Origin: JAXJSP01 sp036310005
Lineage (GTDB): Bacteria > Bacillota > Clostridia > Oscillospirales > Acutalibacteraceae
Assembly: GCA_036310005.1 (NCBI GenBank)
Contig: JAXJSP010000006.1
Span: 1 to 64,000 of the forward strand
Direction of reading: 5' to 3'
Length of the DNA: 64,000 bases
Numbering within the stretch: the stretch's first letter is position 1; the number at the start of each line of letters is the position of its first letter. The translations under genes were made by a program, and so were the position numbers. The notes below the pieces were generated by a model that saw only the letters and a list, made by a program, of their open reading frames with translations, made no database searches and was not told the origin of the DNA. This document shows, piece by piece, positions 27,178-35,026 of this stretch.

Positions 27178-27206
27178 TTGCATAAAACTGTTCATTATGT
27201 TATACT
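27178..27206 (+). promoter_or_regulatory. Sigma-A-type promoter of degV-ymdB
   Basis: TTGCAT (27178-27183), 17 bp, TATACT (27201-27206). AAGGAG follows before the TTG start at 27249. Confidence 0.6.
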
Positions 27207-27248
27207 AAAAAGCGAATTGTACTTATTTATTAATAAGGAGAGTTAAAA

Positions 27249-28115
27249 TTGAACAAAAACATTATTATCAGCACCGACTCATGTTCAGATTTGCCTAAGG
27301 AAATAATTGAAAGATATAACATTAAAACTATTGCTATGCCTATTTCAATGGGAGGCAAGGCGTATCATGACGGTATTGATATTTTCCCTTCCGACATTTT
27401 CAGTTTCTATGACGAAAAAAAGGAATTACCGAGAACATCCACACCCAATGTAAACGATAATATTGAACATTTCAAAAAGTTGGTTGACGGAGGAAAAAAC
27501 GAGGTAATTCATTTTACTATCAGCAGTGATATGAGCGGTTCTTACAACTATGCAAGAATGGCTGCGGAAGAATTTGAAGGTGTTTACTGCATTGATTCTA
27601 AAAATCTTTCAACAGGTATCGCATTGTTGATTTGCAAGGCGTGTGAACTTGCGCAAAGCGGTATGGCGGCAAAAGATATTGTTGATGAAATCAATGCGAC
27701 CGTTGAAAAGGTTGATGCATCATTTGTAATTGATACTCTTGAATTTTTACACAAAGGCGGCAGATGTTCTTCTGTTGCTATGTTCGGTGCAAACTTATTA
27801 AAACTTAAACCTTGCATTGAAGTTAAAAACGGAAGTATGGATGTTGCCGAAAAATTCAGAGGCAAGATGAGTGCGGTATTAAAAGAATATGTTGACAAAA
27901 GGCTTGCTGATGCTGACGACATTGATTTAACCCGCTGTTTTGTTACTCACACATACATCGACGATAAAACAATTCCGAACGAAATCAAGGCTTATGTCAG
28001 TGAGAAATTGCCTTTTAAAGAAGTTATTGAAAACACTGCGGGAAGCACAATTTCAACTCACTGCGGACCGGGTACGCTCGGCGTATTGTTTATCAGAAAG
28101 ACGCCGCTTAAATAA
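27249..28115 (+). CDS. DegV family fatty-acid-binding protein
   Basis: 288 residues, DegV/FakB type. FakB proteins hold a fatty acid for phosphorylation by FakA; which lipid this one binds is unknown. Family motifs are ISTDSCSDLP at the N-terminus, PRTSTPN, ISSDMSGSYNYARMA, DSKNLSTG, LEFLHKGGRCS and the C-terminal THCGPGTLGVLF. The start is TTG at 27249 after AAGGAG. It overlaps ymdB by 1 nt (TAATG). No fakA-like kinase gene is adjacent. Confidence 0.92.
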   Translation: MNKNIIISTDSCSDLPKEIIERYNIKTIAMPISMGGKAYHDGIDIFPSDIFSFYDEKKELPRTSTPNVNDNIEHFKKLVDGGKNEVIHFTISSDMSGSYNYARMAAEEFEGVYCIDSKNLSTGIALLICKACELAQSGMAAKDIVDEINATVEKVDASFVIDTLEFLHKGGRCSSVAMFGANLLKLKPCIEVKNGSMDVAEKFRGKMSAVLKEYVDKRLADADDIDLTRCFVTHTYIDDKTIPNEIKAYVSEKLPFKEVIENTAGSTISTHCGPGTLGVLFIRKTPLK

Positions 28116-28891
28116 TGCGAATTCTTTGTATTGGTGATGTTGTATCACATAAAGGTTGTGAGTTTTTAAGAAGCAAATTACCGCTTTTTAAAAAGAATAA
28201 TGACATTGACGCAGTTATAGTAAACGGTGAAAATTCTGCTGACGGAAACGGTATTACCCCTACAAGCGCTAAATATCTGTCAGACTCGGGTGCCGATGTT
28301 GTCACTACCGGTAATCATGTATTTAAGCGACCTGAATTTTTAAATTATTTAGATGAAAGCGAGTTTGTTATAAGACCTGCTAATTATCCTGATAGTGCGC
28401 CCGGCAGCGGAATGTGCTATATTGATTTGGGATATGTAAAAGCGGCGGTAATCAACTTACTCGGAACGGTGTCGTTAGAGCCGCTTGACAACCCTTTTTA
28501 CAAAGTTGATTTACTGGTAAACAAGGCAAAAAGCGAAGGCGCAAAAGTAATAATCGTTGATTTTCACGCAGAGGCGACTGCGGAAAAGAAGGCGTTAGGT
28601 TTTTATTTAGACGGTAAAGTAAGCGGTGTATTCGGAACACACACTCATATACAAACATCAGACGCACAGATTTTACCTAACGGTACAGGCTATATAACCG
28701 ATGTCGGAATGACCGGACCTTATCTTTCCGTATTGGGAATTGAGCCGCAACTTGCAATTAAAAAAATCAAAGAGCATTTGCCGGTCAGATTTGATTATGC
28801 CGACTCGCCCTGTTTTATGCAGGCAGTTATGTTTGAGATAAACAGAACTGACGGAAAATGCACTAAGATTGAGAGTATAAACATATATTAG
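28115..28891 (+). CDS. ymdB: YmdB-type metallophosphoesterase (TIGR00282)
   Basis: 258-residue calcineurin-like phosphoesterase. Bacillus YmdB hydrolyses 2',3'-cyclic nucleotides and influences biofilm and motility choices. Metal-binding motifs in order are GDVVSHKG, NGENSADGNG, TTGNHVF, DFHAEATAEK and GTHTHIQTSDA, followed by TDVGMTGP. The length and the missing signal peptide fit a cytosolic YmdB. It is translationally coupled to degV and lies 12 nt upstream of cpsC, so the polysaccharide regulators may be transcribed from the degV promoter. Confidence 0.93.
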   Translation: MRILCIGDVVSHKGCEFLRSKLPLFKKNNDIDAVIVNGENSADGNGITPTSAKYLSDSGADVVTTGNHVFKRPEFLNYLDESEFVIRPANYPDSAPGSGMCYIDLGYVKAAVINLLGTVSLEPLDNPFYKVDLLVNKAKSEGAKVIIVDFHAEATAEKKALGFYLDGKVSGVFGTHTHIQTSDAQILPNGTGYITDVGMTGPYLSVLGIEPQLAIKKIKEHLPVRFDYADSPCFMQAVMFEINRTDGKCTKIESINIY

Positions 28892-28903
28892 AGGAGAAGG
28901 ATA

Positions 28904-29701
28904 ATGAAAGAAGAAACATCTTATAACCTTTATGACCTTTTTAAGATCATACTGTCGCATATCAAATCAATAATTATTGTTTCGGTATGTGCGGCACTTG
29001 CCACATTCGGTTTAACCTACGCCCTGTCAAAGCCTGTATATTCATACTCGGGCTCGCTGATGATTAACACATCAATAAACAGCGAAGAAGCAACGACTTT
29101 GAGTCAGGCAGGACAGTCATTTGTGCTTGCAACTTATTATGTAGATACTTATGTCAGTTTGTTGCAATCAAACAGTTTTTGCACATTAGTTCAAAATGAA
29201 GCATGCGAAAGTCTGGCGCAGGCAGATATTGAAAACGGAAGTACAAAATCTTTTGATGAACTTAAAGACGAGTACAAAAAATCGTTAAGTATCGGCAAGG
29301 TTAAATCAATGATGTCGTTTTCTTATGAAAAAGATTTACTTGTTTTCTATTTAACCTGCACATCTGATGACCAGGTATTAACCAAGACTGTTGCACAGGC
29401 TGCTATTAAAAGCGCACCTGAATTTTCAAAACTTTACGGGAAATTCTGTGAACTTAAAATTGTTGATGAAGTAAGCGGTTCTGTTTCCACATCCAATCCG
29501 TATACATTTGCTCTTTTAGCATTTTTAATTGCAGCATTCATAATGATTTTTGCATTTGTAATTTACAACTCGATTGACCACAAAATCAAGGATGAGACTG
29601 CACTGTCGGAACACTTTGAAAACATACCTGTTATTGGTGTTATTCCGGCTTTTGAGGACACTTTAATAAATACAAAAAGAGGAGAAAAATATGAAAAATA
29701 A
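28904..29701 (+). CDS. cpsC: Capsular polysaccharide chain-length/kinase adaptor (CpsC/YveK, Wzz type)
   Basis: 265 residues with two membrane helices (about 25-45 and 197-220) flanking an extracellular loop, the normal Wzz/CpsC topology. The C-terminal cytosolic tail (EDTLINTKRGEKYEK) is the segment that activates the partner kinase in this family. The GAGGAGAAGG ribosome binding site is strong. It overlaps the kinase gene by 11 nt. Together with cpsD and cpsB it would set chain length and export rate of a surface polysaccharide whose synthesis genes are not all in this window. Confidence 0.9.
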   Translation: MKEETSYNLYDLFKIILSHIKSIIIVSVCAALATFGLTYALSKPVYSYSGSLMINTSINSEEATTLSQAGQSFVLATYYVDTYVSLLQSNSFCTLVQNEACESLAQADIENGSTKSFDELKDEYKKSLSIGKVKSMMSFSYEKDLLVFYLTCTSDDQVLTKTVAQAAIKSAPEFSKLYGKFCELKIVDEVSGSVSTSNPYTFALLAFLIAAFIMIFAFVIYNSIDHKIKDETALSEHFENIPVIGVIPAFEDTLINTKRGEKYEK

Positions 29702-30401
29702 TAAAGATTATATTCAAAAACATATTCTTACAAACGATTCTCCTTTTATAATCAAAGAGGCTTACAAGGCTACAAGGACTAACATTTATTTCACATTATC
29801 TTCCGTCAAAGGCTGCAAGGTAATTGCCTTCACATCTTCCAAACAAGACGAAGGTAAATCTACAACCTGTATAAATCTTGCGATATCTTTTTCAGAGGCA
29901 AACAACAAGGTTTTGGTTATTGATGCCGATATGAGAATGTGTTCTGTTCATAAACTTGTCGGTATTGAAAACAAGGGCGGACTGAGTAATGTACTTGTAG
30001 GCTTTACTAAACTTAATGAAATTATTACGCATACAGATTACGGATTTGATGTAATTACTGCGGGCCCTACTCCCCCTAATCCTTCTGAACTTTTAAGTTT
30101 GGAGGTTATGAGCGAACTTATTGATGTATTAAAAGAACACTATGATTATATTTTCATTGATACACCGCCTATAAACGTTGTATCTGATGCGCTTAATATT
30201 GCAGACTGTGTTTCCGGTTATGTCGTAGTGGTTAAAAACGGACTTACCACATACGATGATGTAGAAAACATTAAAACTAAAGTTGAATTTGCAAATTCGA
30301 AAATTATAGGATTTATATTAAATGCTGCTAAAAAGCGCAACGGAAGTTCGCGTTATAAGAACTTCAAATACGATTCGACCTACAGTTCTGACACGAATTA
30401 A
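29691..30401 (+). CDS. cpsD: Tyrosine-protein kinase CpsD/CapB (BY-kinase)
   Basis: Bacterial tyrosine kinase of 236 residues. Walker A is SSKQDEGKSTT (about 47-57), Walker A' is VLVIDADMRM and Walker B is YIFIDTPP. A tyrosine cluster at the C-terminus (SRYKNFKYDSTYSS) is the autophosphorylation site of such kinases. It is read with the CpsC adaptor (11-nt overlap) and the CpsB phosphatase (2 nt downstream), the standard triad that controls capsule or teichoic polymer assembly. Confidence 0.93.
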   Translation: MKNNKDYIQKHILTNDSPFIIKEAYKATRTNIYFTLSSVKGCKVIAFTSSKQDEGKSTTCINLAISFSEANNKVLVIDADMRMCSVHKLVGIENKGGLSNVLVGFTKLNEIITHTDYGFDVITAGPTPPNPSELLSLEVMSELIDVLKEHYDYIFIDTPPINVVSDALNIADCVSGYVVVVKNGLTTYDDVENIKTKVEFANSKIIGFILNAAKKRNGSSRYKNFKYDSTYSSDTN

Positions 30402-30403
30402 CA

Positions 30404-31114
30404 ATGATTGATACACATTCACACATTTTACCCTTTATAGACGATGGTGCAAAAAGCATTGAAGAATCTGTTTGCCTTTTAAAAATGCAAAAAAGCGGCG
30501 GTGCCGATTATGTTGTCGCCACCCCCCATTTTTCTTATGAACGCACATCTGTGAGTGAGTTTATATCAAATCGTGAGCAAAGTTATAATTTGCTTATAAA
30601 CGAAATGCAAAAACATCCGAAAGACGATTTTCCGTTTTTGTCGGTTGCAAGCGAAGTAATGCTTACCGAAAACATTTCGGATGTTGATGATTTTGATTTA
30701 CTTTGTATGCCGGACAAAAAGCACATATTAGTTGAGTTGCCGATGTTTAACTGCGGCAGTTGGGTATTTGACAAACTTTTTGAAATTTCCGGTACAAAAA
30801 ATGTAACGCCTGTAATTGCACATATTGACAGATATATGATGTTGCAAAGTGACGGTTTTATTAAAAAATTAATCGCACTCAATTTACCGTTACAATTCAA
30901 TTTATCTGTGGTTAAAAACAGAGCCGAATTTAAAAAATTTTACAGTTTCTTTAAAACTGCACCGCAACTTTTTAAGTATATAGGAAGTGACTGTCATAAT
31001 ATCGGGCTCAGAAAACCTGATATAGACAAATATTATCCTGTTTTAATAAAAAAACTCGGTAATACTCAGACAGATTATATTTTTAACTGTTCAAAAGAAT
31101 TAATAAGCGTTTAA
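30404..31114 (+). CDS. cpsB: PHP-type tyrosine-protein phosphatase CpsB/CapC (YwqE)
   Basis: Mn-dependent PHP phosphatase of 236 residues that reverses CpsD phosphorylation. Metal-binding motifs are DTHSHILPFIDDG at the N-terminus, ATPHFS, the central ASEVML, IAHIDRY and SDCHN near the C-terminus. No Shine-Dalgarno precedes the ATG, which lies 2 nt after the cpsD stop, so translation is probably coupled. Its stop codon is inside a 17-bp hairpin that ends the unit. Confidence 0.93.
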   Translation: MIDTHSHILPFIDDGAKSIEESVCLLKMQKSGGADYVVATPHFSYERTSVSEFISNREQSYNLLINEMQKHPKDDFPFLSVASEVMLTENISDVDDFDLLCMPDKKHILVELPMFNCGSWVFDKLFEISGTKNVTPVIAHIDRYMMLQSDGFIKKLIALNLPLQFNLSVVKNRAEFKKFYSFFKTAPQLFKYIGSDCHNIGLRKPDIDKYYPVLIKKLGNTQTDYIFNCSKELISV

Positions 31115-31138
31115 ATCAGATTGATTTAAACGCTTATT
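31102..31138 (+). terminator. cpsB: Terminator of the cps triad, containing the cpsB stop
   Basis: A 17-bp perfect stem, 31102-31118 with 31122-31138, with a 3-nt loop. The T-tail is weak. The TAA stop (31112-31114) lies in the left arm. Confidence 0.7.
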
Positions 31139-31139
31139 A

Positions 31140-31168
31140 TTGATTTAATGTATAAAATATGGTAAAAT
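31140..31168 (+). promoter_or_regulatory. tarI: Sigma-A-type promoter of the tar operon
   Basis: TTGATT (31140-31145), 17 bp, TAAAAT (31163-31168), immediately after the cps terminator hairpin. Confidence 0.6.
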
Positions 31169-31224
31169 AACAGCATAATTACAATTGCCGATATTATACG
31201 GCGATAAAGTTAGGAGAAGATATT

Positions 31225-31929
31225 ATGATTTATGCGGCAGTTCTTGCGGGCGGTAAAGGTACTCGTATGCAAAATACAGATATTCCGAAACAGTTTCTTG
31301 AACTCGGAGATAAGGCAATAATTATTCACACAGTTGAAAAAATGCTTATTAATCCTCGTATTGACAAGGTATATATCGGTATTAACAATGACTGGATAGA
31401 ATATTGTGAAGACCTTGTGCGTAAATCAATTGGTGATAATGACAAAGTTATCATTGTACCCGGAGGAAATGACAGAAACGGGACTATTTCGAATGTACTT
31501 GATGACATAGAAAGTCGTTTCGGATTAAATGATGACGATATCATTTTAACTCACGATGCGGTAAGACCGTTTCTTACACAGCGTATTATTGATGAAAATA
31601 TTGATGCTGCTTTCAAATACGGAGCGGTTGACACGGTTATACCGGCGTCTGATACTATTATAAACAGTTTAGATGCACAGACTATTAATTCAGTACCCGA
31701 CAGGGCGAACTTATATCAGGGACAAACTCCTCAGACATTCAATATTAAACTGTTAAAAGAGTGTATTGCTCTAATTACCGATGAAGAAAGAGAAATTCTG
31801 ACCGATGCTTGCAAAATTTTCGTATTAAAAGGCAAGCCGGTTCATCTGGTATTCGGAGAAGTTTTAAATTTCAAAATTACAACTATCGGTGACTATCAGA
31901 TGGCGCGTGCTATGATAGCAATTAAATAA
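31225..31929 (+). CDS. tarI: Ribitol-5-phosphate cytidylyltransferase (TarI-like)
   Basis: 234-residue nucleotidyltransferase of the IspD/TarI family. VLAGGKGTRM(Q)N and PKQF form the CTP-binding loop, and HDAVRPF is the metal-binding motif. IspD, which makes CDP-methylerythritol, is hard to separate by sequence alone. The next gene is a TarJ-like dehydrogenase, followed by teichoic acid export and polymerase genes. That strongly favours production of CDP-ribitol for wall teichoic acid. Confidence 0.85.
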   Translation: MIYAAVLAGGKGTRMQNTDIPKQFLELGDKAIIIHTVEKMLINPRIDKVYIGINNDWIEYCEDLVRKSIGDNDKVIIVPGGNDRNGTISNVLDDIESRFGLNDDDIILTHDAVRPFLTQRIIDENIDAAFKYGAVDTVIPASDTIINSLDAQTINSVPDRANLYQGQTPQTFNIKLLKECIALITDEEREILTDACKIFVLKGKPVHLVFGEVLNFKITTIGDYQMARAMIAIK

Positions 31930-31942
31930 AGGGGTTTTACAT

Positions 31943-32956
31943 TTGATAAATTATGTTTATCAGTTAATTTCACCACACACAATTACACAAAAATACAGGC
32001 CTTTATCTTTAACCGACAAGGTACTTGTAAGACCTGAATACATGTCAATATGTCACGCTGACCAAAGATATTTTACAGGCAACCGTGATGCGAATGTACT
32101 CAAGAAAAAACTTCCTATGGCTTTAATACACGAGGCTATGGGACAAGTTGTTTATGACCCGAGCGGCAAGTTTAAAATCGGGCAAAAAGTTGTTATGATA
32201 CCGAATATTCCCGGTACTGCGGTCGAAGGCACATATCCCAACTACTTACTTGATACAAAATTCCGCTCAAGCGGTGTTGACGGATTTATGTCCGAAATTG
32301 TTGAATTAGATTCAAGCCGAGTGCTTGATTGTGATGACATTAACCCTGTTTTTGCATCTTTTGTAGAATTTATAAGTGTTGCTTTTCACGCAGTCGACAG
32401 ATTTGAAAAATCTGCAACAACTTCAAAAGATACTATCGGTGTATGGGGAGACGGCGGTCTTGGCTTTTTAGTAAGTTTGGTTCTTAAATATAAGTTTCCT
32501 GAATCAAAGATATGTGTTATAGGGCTCGATGAGAGCAAATTGTCGCGTTTTACTTTCGCTGATTATACCTTTACAACATCTTCCGTTCCCGAAAACTTCA
32601 GAGTAAATCACGCGTTTGAATGTTGCGGCGGTGCCGGAAGTTATTATGCAATCAATCAAATTATTGATGTAATAAACCCTCAAGGCAATATTATGCTCAT
32701 GGGTGTTGTTGAAAAAGAGGTTGCGATTAATACAAGAATGGTATTAGAGCGCGGACTTACTTTGGTAGGTTCAAGCCGCTCCGACAGGCCTGATTTTGAA
32801 GCGGCAGTAGAATTTTTAAGAAACAAGAAAGTATGCGGCCACTTAAAGCGCATTGTATCCGAAGTTGTTGAAATCAACTGTATTGAAGATATATATAATG
32901 CCTTTAACAAAGATTTATCAAACCCGTACAAAACTGTTTTAAAATGGAATATTTAA
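31943..32956 (+). CDS. tarJ: Ribulose-5-phosphate reductase/ribitol dehydrogenase (TarJ-like)
   Basis: 337-residue medium-chain dehydrogenase that reduces ribulose-5-phosphate to ribitol-5-phosphate, the substrate of TarI. CHADQRYFTGN and IHEAMGQV are the catalytic metal region, and GVWGDGGLGFLVSL is the NADPH-binding turn. It lacks the structural-zinc Cys cluster of classical alcohol dehydrogenases, as TarJ does. The start is TTG at 31943 after AAAGGGG. It lies 13 nt after tarI. Confidence 0.86.
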   Translation: MINYVYQLISPHTITQKYRPLSLTDKVLVRPEYMSICHADQRYFTGNRDANVLKKKLPMALIHEAMGQVVYDPSGKFKIGQKVVMIPNIPGTAVEGTYPNYLLDTKFRSSGVDGFMSEIVELDSSRVLDCDDINPVFASFVEFISVAFHAVDRFEKSATTSKDTIGVWGDGGLGFLVSLVLKYKFPESKICVIGLDESKLSRFTFADYTFTTSSVPENFRVNHAFECCGGAGSYYAINQIIDVINPQGNIMLMGVVEKEVAINTRMVLERGLTLVGSSRSDRPDFEAAVEFLRNKKVCGHLKRIVSEVVEINCIEDIYNAFNKDLSNPYKTVLKWNI

Positions 32957-32966
32957 GAGGTGTGAA

Positions 32967-33803
32967 ATGGTTTCTCTTATAAAGATTTTAAAGATAAACT
33001 TTACTAACTTTAAACAAATACTGAATATGTCTAAAATGGAATTGAAAAAGCATTATTCATCCTCTACTTTAGGCAATATATGGGCTTTTATCAAGCCTGC
33101 GCTTTTTGTCCTTGTTTACTGGTTCGGTATTGAAGTGGGCTTAAAGGGTGGCGGAAGCATCAGTTACGAAGGTCCGTACATATTATGGTTACTTGCCGGT
33201 ATTCTTCCGTGGTTTTTTATATCCGAATGTCTTATACAGGGCGGAACTTCTATCAGAACACACAGGCATTTAGTAACGAAAATGGTATATCCTGTAAGCA
33301 CTATACCGACCTTTGTTGAAACATATTTATTCAAGGTACATCTGGTACTTGTCGGCATTACAACTTTTATATTTATTGTTACGGGCAACTTCCCTATCTC
33401 GGGATTTTATTTTGTACAAATTCTATACGGATTTATATGCTTATTCTTGCTGATGTGGGTAATTGATTTGCTCATGTCTGCGTTGGTAGTAGTCAGCCGA
33501 GATTTTGAATATTTACTTAAATCGGTAACAACTATTTTGTTCTGGTTATCGCCTATTTTGTGGGACGAGTCAAGGCTTGCAAGTTTAAATTCCGGCTCAC
33601 TTTCAAACATTGTTTATTTTATAGTAAAATTAAACCCCATAACCTATGTAGGAAACATATACAGGTATGCATTTTTAGGCACTGACTGGTTCTTTACACA
33701 CCCGTTGCAGATACTTTGTTTCTGGCTTGAAATTATTGTTCTGGCTGTAATAGGAAGTTTTATCTTCAAACGCTTAGAGCCTGAATTTGCCGATATTCTT
33801 TAA
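32967..33803 (+). CDS. tarG: Teichoic acid/polysaccharide ABC exporter permease (TarG/Wzm type)
   Basis: 278-residue ABC-2 permease with about six membrane helices. The N-terminal LKKHYSSSTLGNIWAFIKP precedes the first helix, as in TagG/Wzm. It would export the lipid-linked teichoic chain with the ATPase encoded 3 nt downstream. The start ATG follows AAGAGGTG. Placement after tarIJ fits wall teichoic acid. The strict alternative is an O-antigen-type Wzm, suggested by its ATPase partner's extra domain. Confidence 0.9.
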   Translation: MVSLIKILKINFTNFKQILNMSKMELKKHYSSSTLGNIWAFIKPALFVLVYWFGIEVGLKGGGSISYEGPYILWLLAGILPWFFISECLIQGGTSIRTHRHLVTKMVYPVSTIPTFVETYLFKVHLVLVGITTFIFIVTGNFPISGFYFVQILYGFICLFLLMWVIDLLMSALVVVSRDFEYLLKSVTTILFWLSPILWDESRLASLNSGSLSNIVYFIVKLNPITYVGNIYRYAFLGTDWFFTHPLQILCFWLEIIVLAVIGSFIFKRLEPEFADIL

Positions 33804-33815
33804 GGGGTGATATTT

Positions 33816-35012
33816 ATGGAAAATGCAATTACAATAAAAAACCTGAAAAAAGAATATAAACTTTATTCTTCACCGTTGCTTAGAATATTTGACGCGGTAT
33901 TCAAAACAAAGCACTATAAAAAATTCACTGCACTTGACGGGCTCACTCTTGATATACCTAAGGGTGAAGTTGTAGGAATACTCGGTAAAAACGGTTCGGG
34001 CAAATCTACTTTGCTTAAAATCATAACCGGAGTTACAAAGCCGACTTCAGGCGAAGTTATGCACGAAGGCAGAATTGCTGCGATGCTTGAATTGACTTCC
34101 GGCTTTGATTTAGAACTTACAGGAATTGAAAACATCTATTTAAAGGCGATATCAATGGGAATTAAAAAAGAGGATATTGAGTCTAAAATAGATGATATTA
34201 TTGAGTTTGCCGATATCGGAAAGCACATTTACGAGCCTGTGCGCACTTACTCAAGCGGTATGAAATCAAGGCTCGGTTTTGCAGTCAGTGTCAACATTGA
34301 CCCGGATATTTTAGTAGTTGATGAGGTACTCAGTGTCGGCGATGATATATTCAGGCTTAAGTGTATTGAAAAGATGAAAGAGTTCAGGCAAAAAGGAAAA
34401 ACTATTTTATTTGTCAGTCACTCTCTTTTCACCGTTAAATCTTTTTGCAATTTAGGTATGTGGATAAAAGACGGAAAACTTATGGAATACGGTGATTTAG
34501 GGCCTGTAATACTTAAATATGAGAATTATTTAAAAGAGGAAAAGAAAAAGGTAGTCAAGGAAAACAAAGCAAAGCATCTTGATATACCTGTTGACAAAAG
34601 TGATTATATTACTTACAAAGATTTTAAAATGTACAATAATTCCGGTGAAGAAACCGATACTTTTTCCGCCGGTGAGGACATTAACATCAGTTTTACTTAC
34701 AACATTAAAAGGGCTATTGAGTCACTTAATTTTTCTTTTACAATCAGAAATTCTGCTCAAGATGTTATATTTATGTCATCAAAGCGTGCTCAGGACCGCT
34801 TTATTGACGGAAGCGTAGGCAGTCACACATTACAGTATAAAATCAAGAACTTAAACTTAATTGACGGAACTTATCATTTATCGGGCGAATTATTGGACAA
34901 TGACTCGCAGTTTTACAGAGGTTATGCAAACAAAGTACCTTTTACAATACTTCAGGAAGATTACAAAGGCACCGGTACTGTCTATTTTGATGTTGAATAT
35001 AAAAACGATTGA
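33816..35012 (+). CDS. tarH: ABC exporter ATPase with C-terminal Wzt-C-like domain (TarH/Wzt type)
   Basis: 398 residues starting at the ATG at 33816 (MENAITIKNL) after AAGGGGTG. The ATPase domain has Walker A GILGKNGSGKSTLLKI, signature YSSGMKSRLGF and Walker B DILVVDEVLSVGD. Residues about 255-398 form an extra beta-sandwich (FSAGEDINISFTYNI ... YHLSGELLDND) resembling the Wzt C-terminal carbohydrate-binding domain. Standard TarH/TagH ATPases lack this beta-sandwich. In Wzt it reads the non-reducing-end cap before export. The polymer here may therefore carry a cap or a sugar signal. Confidence 0.87.
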   Translation: MENAITIKNLKKEYKLYSSPLLRIFDAVFKTKHYKKFTALDGLTLDIPKGEVVGILGKNGSGKSTLLKIITGVTKPTSGEVMHEGRIAAMLELTSGFDLELTGIENIYLKAISMGIKKEDIESKIDDIIEFADIGKHIYEPVRTYSSGMKSRLGFAVSVNIDPDILVVDEVLSVGDDIFRLKCIEKMKEFRQKGKTILFVSHSLFTVKSFCNLGMWIKDGKLMEYGDLGPVILKYENYLKEEKKKVVKENKAKHLDIPVDKSDYITYKDFKMYNNSGEETDTFSAGEDINISFTYNIKRAIESLNFSFTIRNSAQDVIFMSSKRAQDRFIDGSVGSHTLQYKIKNLNLIDGTYHLSGELLDNDSQFYRGYANKVPFTILQEDYKGTGTVYFDVEYKND

Positions 35013-35026
35013 TTTCGAGGTATAAA

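Larger units (their letters stand above)
26930..27248. other. Divergent intergenic region between glgP and degV
   Basis: 319 AT-rich bases holding two divergent promoters (26983-27010 for glgP, 27178-27206 for degV) and a cre-like site at 27156-27170. No ORF or RNA gene was recognised in it. Confidence 0.6.

Noticed and set aside
31225..31929. IspD (isoprenoid pathway) as the identity of this nucleotidyltransferase
   Set aside because: The next gene is a TarJ-like dehydrogenase and the rest of the unit is teichoic acid genes, so TarI is the better call.
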